Source: an uncultured Oscillibacter sp. (GTDB lineage: Bacteria; Bacillota; Clostridia; Oscillospirales; Oscillospiraceae). Taken from it: 25,431 nt of DNA. The notes under the pieces are model-generated. The model saw only the letters and a list, made by a program, of their open reading frames with translations. It ran no database searches and had not been told where the DNA came from. The stretch is taken from the NCBI GenBank assembly GCA_910577405.1, contig CAJTMG010000028.1, forward strand, positions 1 to 25,431, written 5' to 3'. Shown piece by piece: positions 16,433 through 24,050 of this stretch; position 1 is the stretch's first letter, and every line of letters starts with the position of its first letter. Made by a program: the position numbers and the translations under genes.

Positions 16433-17083
16433 ATGAACATACCCGGTCCGGACAGCAGAATCGCGCGCTTTTTGACCAAAATCTGCGACCTGATTTTTCT
16501 GAATGCAATCTTTATCCTCACTGGCTGCACCATCGTCTGTCTGGGGGCGGCGGTCACGTCTCTTTACATGACGGCGCGGGAGCTGCACCGGGAAAGAGAC
16601 TGCACGCCTGTCAAGGATTTCCTTCGGAATCTGCGGAAAGCCTTCACTGCCTCCACCCCGGCGGCGTTGCTGCTGTTGGCGGACCTGACGCTGCTGGCTG
16701 TCCTTTACCGGGCGCGCTGTGCCGAAACGCTTCTTTTCACGCCGGAATTGTTCGTGCTGCTCTGCATCGCGGCTGTGATCCTGACAGCCATCCTATCCTA
16801 CCTGTTCCCGCTTCTGGCCTGTTTTGAAAATACTTTTTCCAAGCATCTCGGGAACGCCGTACGGCTTGCTCTGGCAAATCTTCCAGTCACGTTTTTTATA
16901 ACAGCCGTCAATCTCCTGCCAGTCCTGGTCATTCTTTTCCTGCCGCAGTTTTTTGGCTCCTTCCTGGGCGCGTGGCTGCTGATCGGGGCCGGGCTGGGCG
17001 CATATGTGAACCTCTTTTATTTGCAGAAACTATTCAAGCAATATCAAGAACATTCGGTTTCGAAAGGAGGCATGAAGCCATGA
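16433..17083 (+). CDS. YesL family (DUF624) membrane protein
   Basis: A 216-residue membrane protein with about five hydrophobic segments (~19-48, 74-93, 103-130, 148-172, 175-196) and the DUF624 pattern: FLTKICDLIFLN, then CTIVCLGAAVTSLY and a basic ARELHRERD...FLRNLRKAF stretch. YesL-type proteins are found beside carbohydrate ABC transporter and glycosidase genes; their role is not established, with transport accessory or regulatory function suspected. The start at 16433 is chosen because GGAGG (16421-16425) lies 7 bases upstream; the in-frame ATG at 16394 has no such site. It is the first gene after the promoter, and its stop overlaps the next start (ATGA). Confidence 0.85.
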   Translation: MNIPGPDSRIARFLTKICDLIFLNAIFILTGCTIVCLGAAVTSLYMTARELHRERDCTPVKDFLRNLRKAFTASTPAALLLLADLTLLAVLYRARCAETLLFTPELFVLLCIAAVILTAILSYLFPLLACFENTFSKHLGNAVRLALANLPVTFFITAVNLLPVLVILFLPQFFGSFLGAWLLIGAGLGAYVNLFYLQKLFKQYQEHSVSKGGMKP

Positions 17084-17865
17084 GCGAATTTCTCTCTTAT
17101 GAAGGTTATACCCTGGTTTTCGAGGACGATTTTGATGGAAAAGCGCTGGATCGGACCAAGTGGAACGCAGAACTGCACAAGCCGGGCTGGGTCAATGAAG
17201 AGCTTCAGGAGTATGTGGATACGGAAGAGGTTCTTTTCCTGCGGGACAGTCTTCTCCATATCCGCCCTGTCAAAGCGGTACAGGCAGATGGAAGCGTCTC
17301 CTACTATTCCGGCCGAATCTCCACACAGGGAAAACGCGAATTTACATATGGCATTTTTGAGGCCCGCCTGAAGGTCCCCCAGGGAAAAGGCTTTCTCCCG
17401 GCCTTCTGGCTGATGACTGCGGACGAAGAACGTTGGGAACAGTGGCCGGTCTGCGGTGAGATCGACATCTGCGAGGTTCTGGGGCACAAGCCTTGCACAA
17501 ACTACGGAACCCTGCATTACGGCCTGCCCCACGAGGAAAACCAGGGCGCGTACACACTGCCGGAAGGGGATTTTTCCGAGGACTTTCACACAGTTGCCCT
17601 GGAGTGGCTTCCCGGAGACATCCGCTGGTATGTGGACGGCAGGCGGTTTCACAGGGCGGAGCGGTGGTTTTCCGTCGGAAGGGACGGCGTCCGAAGGCCA
17701 TACCCCGCGCCCTTTGACCATGATATGTACCTGATTCTGAATCTGGCGGTAGGCGGAATCTGGCCGGGGCCGCCGGATGAAACGACAGACTTTGCCCGCG
17801 CTGCCTTTGCGGTGGACTATGTACGGGCGTACCAGAAAACACATGGATCAATGGAGGAGCTATGA
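17080..17865 (+). CDS. GH16 endo-beta-glucanase (laminarinase/lichenase type), probably cytoplasmic
   Basis: A 261-residue single-domain glycoside hydrolase family 16 enzyme. The catalytic motif EIDICE has the nucleophile E127, assisting D129 and acid/base E132. Other family blocks are FEDDFDG near the N-terminus, YGIFEARLKVPQGKGFLPAFWLM, the LHYG strand (GTLHYG) and LNLAVGG near the end. The enzyme retains configuration and cuts beta-1,3- or mixed beta-1,3/1,4-glucan chains internally. The protein begins MSEFLSYEGYTLVFEDDF and has no signal peptide, so it should act in the cytoplasm on imported oligosaccharides, unusual for a family of mostly secreted enzymes. The start at 17080 is set by AAAGGAGG at 17063-17070. 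Its ATG overlaps the YesL stop, and its own stop overlaps the next start, showing translational coupling. Confidence 0.9.
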   Translation: MSEFLSYEGYTLVFEDDFDGKALDRTKWNAELHKPGWVNEELQEYVDTEEVLFLRDSLLHIRPVKAVQADGSVSYYSGRISTQGKREFTYGIFEARLKVPQGKGFLPAFWLMTADEERWEQWPVCGEIDICEVLGHKPCTNYGTLHYGLPHEENQGAYTLPEGDFSEDFHTVALEWLPGDIRWYVDGRRFHRAERWFSVGRDGVRRPYPAPFDHDMYLILNLAVGGIWPGPPDETTDFARAAFAVDYVRAYQKTHGSMEEL

Positions 17866-20573
17866 TGGAAAAAATCCGCTTTTTGGACGAAAACGGAACC
17901 TTTGAGCTGGACGCCCCGGAGACGGTCAGCGGCCTTTATTTCCCCCTGGCCAGTGAAACCGGACTGAAAAGCGACGTCGCGCCGGACCTGGCGGGGGACA
18001 GCAAGCTGGATCAGGAATCCTTTCTCCTGGAGCCGGTGAGCATTGAGGACCTGAGGAACAGCCGCAGCACCCGGAATTTCTGGTGCGTCACGGAAAAGGG
18101 CTGCTGGTCTGCCACGGGCGTTTCCGCGGAGCAGGAGGCTGCCCGTTTTACGCCGGAACAGGATGAGAGCCGTTTGACTGCGGGCTTCCTTTGGCAGAGC
18201 GTCCGCCGGGCCTCAAAACGCTATGGTCTCCAGGCGGAGCTGACTTCCTTTGTGCCGCCGGATGAAAACGTGGAGATTCTGGAGGTCCGGATTACCAACC
18301 AGGACGCCGCGCCCCAGTGCGTTGCCGGAATCGCGGCGGTGCCTGTCTACGGCAGAAGCGCAGACAATCTCCGGGACCATCGGAATGTCACCTCCATGCT
18401 CCACCGGATTCAGACCACGGAATACGGCGTTCAGGTTAAGCCCACCATGTCCTTTGACGAGAAAGGCCACCGGGAAAACCGCCGGATTTACTATGTCCTG
18501 GGTGTCTCCGGGGACGGCAGCGCTCCCGCCGGGTTCTATCCCACGGTTCAGGAGTTCGTCGGGGAGGGCGGCACCTTCTTGCATCCCCGTGCCGTTTATG
18601 AGGGAAGCGCGTCAAAGTCGCCGGGCGCGGAAATCAACGGCAGAGAGGCTATGGGCGGTATCCGTTTCCCCGAGACCACCCTGGGACCTGGAGAAACGGC
18701 GGTCTATCTCATTTTCCTGGGCATTACGGAAGACGCCAGGGACATAGACCGGATTTTGACGGCCTACGGCACAGCGAACCAGGTTCAGGCGGCGCTGGAG
18801 CGAACAAAGATTTACTGGCAGAACAAGGTCAACGTTCGCTACCGGTCGGGCTCGGAGGATTTCGACCGCCTGATGCGCTGGGTGAGCCTTCAGCCCTTCC
18901 TGCGGCGGATTTACGGCTGTTCGTTCCTGCCCCATCACGACTACGGGCGGGGCGGACGTGGCTGGCGGGACCTTTGGCAGGACTGCCTGTCTCTTCTGCT
19001 GATGGACCCTGACGGCGTAGGGGAAATGATCCGGGCCAATTTCGGCGGCGTGCGGATTGACGGAACGAATGCTACGATCATTGGAGAGGGCCTGGGGAAC
19101 TTTATCGCGGACCGGAACGGCATTGCCCGGGTCTGGATGGACCACGCACTCTGGCCCCTGATGACCGCCAAGCTCTATATCGACCAGACGGGTGACCTGG
19201 ATATCCTGCGGGCGGAGGCCCCCTATTTCAAGGACCCTCAGGCCATGCGGGGCACAGAGATCGACGGACAGTGGGACGCGGCATATGGCAATCGACAGCG
19301 GACGGCCTCCGGCGAGGTTTACACCGGCAGTATCCTGGAACACCTTCTGATTCAGCACCTCACCGCTTTCTATGAGGTGGGAGAGCACAACATCTTCCGC
19401 CTGCGTGGAGCCGACTGGAACGACGCTCTGGACATGGCTCCGGAACGTGGAGAGAGCGTGGCCTTTACCTGCGCCTACGCGGGGAATTTCCGGGACCTGG
19501 CGGACCTGCTTTGCCTGCTGGAGCGGAAGGACCCCGGCGGGATGGCGGAGCTTGCGGAAGAGCTGGCCGTTTTGCTGGAGCTGCCCGTCAGCTGCTATGA
19601 CAGCGTCCCGAAAAAACAGGAGCTTTTGTCCCGGTATGCCACCCAATGCCGGCACAGCGTCAGCGGCAGGAAGATCCGGGTTTCTCTGTCCAGCCTGGCC
19701 AAGAATCTGACGGAGAAGGCGGACTGGCTGACGGACCACATCCGGCGTCAGGAGTGGATTGCGGACGGTAAAGACGGCTGGTTCAACAGCTATTACGATA
19801 ACCACGGGCGGCCTCTGGAAGGCGTAACAGAACAGGGCGTCCGCATGATGCTCACCGGGCAGGTATTTGCCATTATGAGCGGCGCCGCCTCGGAGGAACA
19901 GGTGAAGGCTATTGTCCACAGCGCGGACCGTTATCTCTACAAAAAAGAGGTAGGCGGCTACCGGCTGAACACGGACTTTCAAGAGCTGAAATTCGACATG
20001 GGCCGGATGTATGGCTTTGCCTATGGAGAGAAGGAAAACGGAGCGGTGTTCTCCCATATGACGGTGATGTATGCCAACGCCCTCTACCGCCGGGGCTTTG
20101 TCCGGGAGGGATACAAGGCCCTGCAAACCTTGGCGGACGCCGCGCTGGACTTTGAAACCAGCAGGATTTATCCCGGCATTCCGGAGTATTTCAACGCCCA
20201 GGGCCGGGGGATGTACCACTACCTCACCGGAGCGGCCAGCTGGTATATGCTGACGGTGATTACCGAGGTTTTCGGCGTCCGGGGTGAGAACGGCAGTCTG
20301 GTCATTGCCCCTAAGCTGGTCCGGGAGCAGTTTGACCAGGCAGGAACCGCCGTGCTGACCCTTCCCTTCGCGGGCAAGCGGTTCCAGATTACCTTTGTCG
20401 ATCTGAACGGAAAAGATTATGGGAAATATGGGATTGAGAAAGCATATCTGACCACGCCGGACTGTCCCCAGATGCAGCGTCTGCCGGTAATGGACGGACG
20501 GGCTGTATTGGACCGGCAGCTCTTGGACCAGCTTCCCGCCGAGGGGAATCAGGTTACAGTAGAATTGATGTAA
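17862..20573 (+). CDS. GH94 glycoside phosphorylase, laminaribiose phosphorylase-like
   Basis: A 903-residue cytoplasmic enzyme. GH94 phosphorylases split a beta-glucoside with inorganic phosphate, inverting configuration to release alpha-glucose 1-phosphate and so saving ATP. The catalytic acid is the second Asp of DWND (D521). The sugar-binding WRDLWQD block is at 368-374. The N-terminal blocks LYFPLASE...GLKS and PVSIEDLRNSR...RNFW, the YGRSADNLRDHR segment and the length match, from memory, the beta-1,3-specific laminaribiose phosphorylases rather than cellobiose or cellodextrin phosphorylases. The GH16 gene upstream supports a beta-1,3 substrate. The start overlaps the GH16 stop; GGAGGAG at 17853-17859 would also suit the second ATG at 17865. 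Exact chain-length preference cannot be read. Confidence 0.85.
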   Translation: MMEKIRFLDENGTFELDAPETVSGLYFPLASETGLKSDVAPDLAGDSKLDQESFLLEPVSIEDLRNSRSTRNFWCVTEKGCWSATGVSAEQEAARFTPEQDESRLTAGFLWQSVRRASKRYGLQAELTSFVPPDENVEILEVRITNQDAAPQCVAGIAAVPVYGRSADNLRDHRNVTSMLHRIQTTEYGVQVKPTMSFDEKGHRENRRIYYVLGVSGDGSAPAGFYPTVQEFVGEGGTFLHPRAVYEGSASKSPGAEINGREAMGGIRFPETTLGPGETAVYLIFLGITEDARDIDRILTAYGTANQVQAALERTKIYWQNKVNVRYRSGSEDFDRLMRWVSLQPFLRRIYGCSFLPHHDYGRGGRGWRDLWQDCLSLLLMDPDGVGEMIRANFGGVRIDGTNATIIGEGLGNFIADRNGIARVWMDHALWPLMTAKLYIDQTGDLDILRAEAPYFKDPQAMRGTEIDGQWDAAYGNRQRTASGEVYTGSILEHLLIQHLTAFYEVGEHNIFRLRGADWNDALDMAPERGESVAFTCAYAGNFRDLADLLCLLERKDPGGMAELAEELAVLLELPVSCYDSVPKKQELLSRYATQCRHSVSGRKIRVSLSSLAKNLTEKADWLTDHIRRQEWIADGKDGWFNSYYDNHGRPLEGVTEQGVRMMLTGQVFAIMSGAASEEQVKAIVHSADRYLYKKEVGGYRLNTDFQELKFDMGRMYGFAYGEKENGAVFSHMTVMYANALYRRGFVREGYKALQTLADAALDFETSRIYPGIPEYFNAQGRGMYHYLTGAASWYMLTVITEVFGVRGENGSLVIAPKLVREQFDQAGTAVLTLPFAGKRFQITFVDLNGKDYGKYGIEKAYLTTPDCPQMQRLPVMDGRAVLDRQLLDQLPAEGNQVTVELM

Positions 20574-20587
20574 GGAGATGAAGAATT

Positions 20588-22993
20588 ATGCAGTATGGCT
20601 ATTTTGACGATCAGGCCCGTGAATATGTTATCACCCGGCCTGACACTCCGGCTCCCTGGGCCAACTACCTGGGTTCTCCGGAATATGGTGCGCTGATTTC
20701 CAATAACGCGGGCGGCTACAGCTTTGTAAAATCCGGGGCCAACGGACGGATTCTGCGCTATGTATTCAACCAGTTCGACCAGCCGGGACGGTATATCTAC
20801 CTTCGGGACGACGAGACGGGAGACTTCTGGTCTGTTTCCTGGCAGCCGGTGGGCAAGGACCTGAATGCCTACAAAAGCGAGTGCCGCCATGGAATGGGCT
20901 ACACAGTAATGACGGCGGATTACAGCGGGATTCACAGCAGCGCGGCCTACTATGTGCCTCTGGACAAAACCCACGAGGTCTGGCGGCTGACCGTGCGCAA
21001 CGACTCGGACCGCGCCCGGAAACTGACTCTTACCGGTTATGCCGAGTTCACCAGCCATGGCAATTACGAGCAGGACCAGGTGAACCTGCAATACTCCCAG
21101 TTCATCACCCGCACGCTGTTTGACGGAAACCGCGTCCGCCAGCAGATTCACGGCAATCTGGACGCCGCGGAGGACGAAGTGGACGCCAAGACGGTGATTG
21201 AACGCTTTTTCGGTCTGGCCGGGGCGGAGATTTCCTCTTACTGCGGCGACAGGGCGGAATTTCTGGGACCTTATCGGGGTTATAACAATCCCATTGGCGT
21301 GGAGCGGGGGAACCTGTGGAACCAACTGGGCTACAACGGCAACAGCTGCGGCGCGCTCTCCACAACGGTGACGCTGAAACCGGGAGAAACCGTGACGCTT
21401 GCCTTTCTGCTGGGAGAGAAGCCCGCAAAGGAAAGCGCCCGCCTGCTGGACGCTTACCAGGACCCGGCGGCGGTCTGCGAGGCGGAGCTGGACGCCCTGA
21501 AAGCGTTCTGGCATGGAAAACTCTCCCGCTTCCAGGTCAAGACCCCCTGCCCGGAGTTCGATACCATGGTCAACACCTGGAACGCCTATAACAGCTTCAT
21601 TACCTTCACCTGGTCCCGTGCCGCGTCCTTCATCTACTGCGGCCTGCGGAACGGCTACGGCTACCGGGACACGGTGCAGGACATCCAGGGCGTCATCCAT
21701 CTGGAACCGGAGGCAGCGGCAGAGAAGATCCGCTTTATGCTCTCGGCTCAGGTGGACCACGGCGGCGGACTGCCTCTGGTGAAATTCACCCACAATCCCG
21801 GCTATGAGGACACGCCGGAAGACGCTTCCTATGTGCAGGAAACCGGCCATCCCGCATACCGGGCCGACGACGCGCTGTGGCTCTTTCCCACGGTCAGCAA
21901 ATACATCGCCGAAACCGGAAACACCGCCTTTTTGGATGAAATCATCCCCTTTGCCAACCGGGACAAAGGCAGCGTCTACGAGCATCTGAAAAGGGCGCTG
22001 GACTTTTCCCTGAAGCGCCTGGGTCCCCACGGAATGCCCGCCGGTCTTCACGCCGACTGGAACGACTGCCTCCGGCTGGGGGCGGCGGGGGAGTCCTCCT
22101 TTGTGGCCTTCCAGTTTTACTACGCGTTCACCATCCTGCGGGCGTTCGCGGCCTATGAGAAGGACAGCAGCTATCTGGCCTGGCTGGAGACGGAACAGGA
22201 AAAGCTCCGGACCCTGCTCAAAGACCTGTGCTGGGACGGCGACCGCTTCATCCGGGGCTTTACGGAGTCCGGAGATGTCATCGGCTGCCACAGCGACCCG
22301 GAAGCCAACCTCTGGCTGAATCCCCAGAGCTGGGCGGTCATCAGCGGTCTTGCCAGCCGGACAGAGGCGGAAGCGGCTATGGAGAACGTTTACCGGAGAC
22401 TGAATACAGAATACGGGGCGATTCTCATGGACCCGCCCTACCATGCCCATGCCTTTGACGGAGCCCTGGCGGTCATATATAACGCAGGGGTCAAGGAAAA
22501 CGCCGGGGTCTTCTCCCAGTCCCAGGGCTGGCTGATTCTGGCGGAAGCTCTTCTGGGACATGGGGACCGGGCTTTCCAGTATTTCAGGGAAAACGCCCCC
22601 TCTATGCAGAACGCCCAGGCAGAAATCCGCAGAATTGAGCCTTACTGTTACGGCCAGTTTACCGAGGGCGCCGCCAGCCCGCACGCCGGAAGGTCCCACG
22701 TTCACTGGCTCACCGGCACGGCTTCCACTGTTATGGTGGGCTGCGTGGAGGGCATCCTGGGAATGCGTCCGGATCTGGGGGGGATTCAGATAGCGCCCTC
22801 CATCCCAAGAGAGTGGAAGGCGCTGGAAATTCACAAGGAGTTCCGCGGGAAGAGTCTCCATATCCTGGTGGAGAACCCGGACGGCAGGGAATCCGGCTGC
22901 AAGTCCCTTACGGTAAACGGCACGCCTATGGAGGGCAATTATGTACCGGAAGACTGCCTGACGGAGCGGACGGAGATCGTGCTAACAATGTGA
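20588..22993 (+). CDS. GH94 glycoside phosphorylase, cellobiose/chitobiose phosphorylase type
   Basis: An 801-residue cytoplasmic phosphorylase, the usual size of the two-sugar GH94 enzymes. YGYFDD starts the protein; GYRDTVQD (358-365) and the catalytic DWND (acid D493) are intact; KENAGVFSQSQGW and SHVHWLTGTAS shape the sugar sites. The best guess is cellobiose plus phosphate to glucose 1-phosphate and glucose. However, the N-terminal ITRPDTPAPW and YLRDDETGDFWSVSWQPV blocks resemble, from memory, chitobiose-type members more than classic clostridial cellobiose phosphorylase, so the acceptor sugar is uncertain. Operon context with GH16 and a laminaribiose-type enzyme favours a glucan disaccharide. 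AAGGAG (20572-20577) overlaps the upstream stop. The last 12 bases overlap the convergent AraC gene. Confidence 0.88.
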   Translation: MQYGYFDDQAREYVITRPDTPAPWANYLGSPEYGALISNNAGGYSFVKSGANGRILRYVFNQFDQPGRYIYLRDDETGDFWSVSWQPVGKDLNAYKSECRHGMGYTVMTADYSGIHSSAAYYVPLDKTHEVWRLTVRNDSDRARKLTLTGYAEFTSHGNYEQDQVNLQYSQFITRTLFDGNRVRQQIHGNLDAAEDEVDAKTVIERFFGLAGAEISSYCGDRAEFLGPYRGYNNPIGVERGNLWNQLGYNGNSCGALSTTVTLKPGETVTLAFLLGEKPAKESARLLDAYQDPAAVCEAELDALKAFWHGKLSRFQVKTPCPEFDTMVNTWNAYNSFITFTWSRAASFIYCGLRNGYGYRDTVQDIQGVIHLEPEAAAEKIRFMLSAQVDHGGGLPLVKFTHNPGYEDTPEDASYVQETGHPAYRADDALWLFPTVSKYIAETGNTAFLDEIIPFANRDKGSVYEHLKRALDFSLKRLGPHGMPAGLHADWNDCLRLGAAGESSFVAFQFYYAFTILRAFAAYEKDSSYLAWLETEQEKLRTLLKDLCWDGDRFIRGFTESGDVIGCHSDPEANLWLNPQSWAVISGLASRTEAEAAMENVYRRLNTEYGAILMDPPYHAHAFDGALAVIYNAGVKENAGVFSQSQGWLILAEALLGHGDRAFQYFRENAPSMQNAQAEIRRIEPYCYGQFTEGAASPHAGRSHVHWLTGTASTVMVGCVEGILGMRPDLGGIQIAPSIPREWKALEIHKEFRGKSLHILVENPDGRESGCKSLTVNGTPMEGNYVPEDCLTERTEIVLTM

Positions 22994-23770
22994 CCAGCCG
23001 CCTTCCTGGAAGGAGGACTCCCGGTTGACGTTCCAGTTATTCAGGTAGTTTTTGTCCCGGTAGGCTTTGGGCGTCATGCCGGTCTGACTGCGGAAGTGCT
23101 GGATAAAGTGGCTTTGGGAGGAATAGGACAGCATGGCGGCAATGTCTGCGAAGTCATAGTCACTGAAGCGAAGCAGATTTTTGGCCATGTCGATTTTCCT
23201 CTGACGGATGTACTCGCTGACGGAGACGCCGGTTTCCTGCTTGAAAATGCGGGACAGATGGGCCGGTGAGACGCAGATTGCGGAGGCCAGATTCTGGATG
23301 GTAATTCGGTCCATAATATGAACGTAGATGTAGTCAATGGCCTCCGCAACCTGTTTGGAGGAAGCGACCCGCTTTTTCAGATTCCGCATCCGGCAGACAT
23401 AATCCAGGGCCATCTGGTCGTGAACATAGACGATTTCGGCCATATTATTGCAGCAGTCCATCCGCCGGATATACTCGTCGCTGAGACTGAACGCCTCCTC
23501 CATTGCCATGCCGCCCTCCATGCAGAGCCGGGCCAGCATCGCCGCCGTTACCACAAAATGATAGCGCAGGTTGGTGACCGGATTTTCGGAGAGCTTCCCC
23601 GCGCCCTCCAGATTCTCAAAGGCGCCCCGGCTGCAATTCTCCTGCACGGCGTCGATCATCCCTGCCGCTACGGAACGGTAAAACAGGAATTCCACGCCGG
23701 GTTCCCTATGGCTGGTGACCTCCCGTTCGCTGTCGGTCTCCAGAGGTTTCCACTCCTTTGCTCCCTTCAT
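22982..23770 (-). CDS. AraC family transcriptional regulator of the sugar locus
   Basis: A 262-residue regulator. Residues ~30-130 form the helical N-terminal domain often seen in Clostridia AraC proteins (GMIDAVQENCSRGAFENLEG...LARLCMEGG...LSDEYIRRMD), with no cupin visible. Residues ~140-240 are the two-helix-turn-helix AraC domain: first HTH ~155-178 (LASAICVSPAHLSRIFKQ), second ~204-228 (IAAMLSYSSQSHFIQHFRSQ), then the G-TPKAYR signature. The start at 23770 is preferred over 23849-23851 because GGAAGGGG lies 7 bases upstream, and the longer version would begin within the promoter in pure AT sequence. It is divergent from the solute-binding protein gene and likely activates it and perhaps the GH operon in response to a beta-glucan oligosaccharide or its phosphorolysis product; the effector is not visible. 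Confidence 0.88.
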   Translation of the reverse strand: MKGAKEWKPLETDSEREVTSHREPGVEFLFYRSVAAGMIDAVQENCSRGAFENLEGAGKLSENPVTNLRYHFVVTAAMLARLCMEGGMAMEEAFSLSDEYIRRMDCCNNMAEIVYVHDQMALDYVCRMRNLKKRVASSKQVAEAIDYIYVHIMDRITIQNLASAICVSPAHLSRIFKQETGVSVSEYIRQRKIDMAKNLLRFSDYDFADIAAMLSYSSQSHFIQHFRSQTGMTPKAYRDKNYLNNWNVNRESSFQEGGWSHC

Positions 23771-23841
23771 TTGTCTACCCCTTCCGTTTGTAAAACCACA
23801 CTTTTCTGCCCCAGTATAGAAGCGAAATATATCCCGGTAAA

Positions 23842-23870
23842 AATATATCATAATTTTGATATTTTTACAA
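23842..23870 (-). promoter_or_regulatory. Promoter of the AraC regulator gene
   Basis: On the minus strand TTGTAA (23865-23870) is separated by 17 bases from TATATT (23842-23847), which is preceded by TGA as an extended -10. This is the same TGATATATT found at the GH operon promoter. Transcription would start near 23835 and leave a leader of about 65 bases. Confidence 0.6.
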
Positions 23871-23962
23871 GAGAAAATAACATGAATTCTACCGTTGCCT
23901 TTTGTCTATTCTATGAAAACTATCTAAAATCTGACATGGATTTGATATATCTTTCTCTATTT

Positions 23963-23994
23963 TTGTATACGGTTTTTGTGAGACATCCTATAAT
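23963..23994 (+). promoter_or_regulatory. Promoter of the sugar-binding protein gene with a weak -35
   Basis: A perfect -10 TATAAT stands at 23989-23994, 56 bases before the start codon. The -35 region is poor: TTGTAT at 23963 is 20 bases away, and the optimal place reads TATACG. That pattern suits an activator-dependent promoter, such as one under the adjacent AraC protein. TGATATA at 23943-23949 lies upstream of it. Confidence 0.5.
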
Positions 23995-24050
23995 AAAGAC
24001 AGTATCACAGCAGCGGGCTGTATCAAATTTAGGAACAGGAGGAAACAAAC

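Noticed and set aside
16972..17079. N-terminal extension of the GH16 gene into the YesL gene
   Set aside because: The extension is an out-of-frame reading of YesL coding sequence with no membrane or signal character. AAAGGAGG and the ATGA overlap mark 17080 as the start.
23771..23851. Longer 289-residue version of the AraC protein
   Set aside because: The upstream ATG lies within the predicted promoter in AT-only sequence with no ribosome binding site; ATG 23770 has one.
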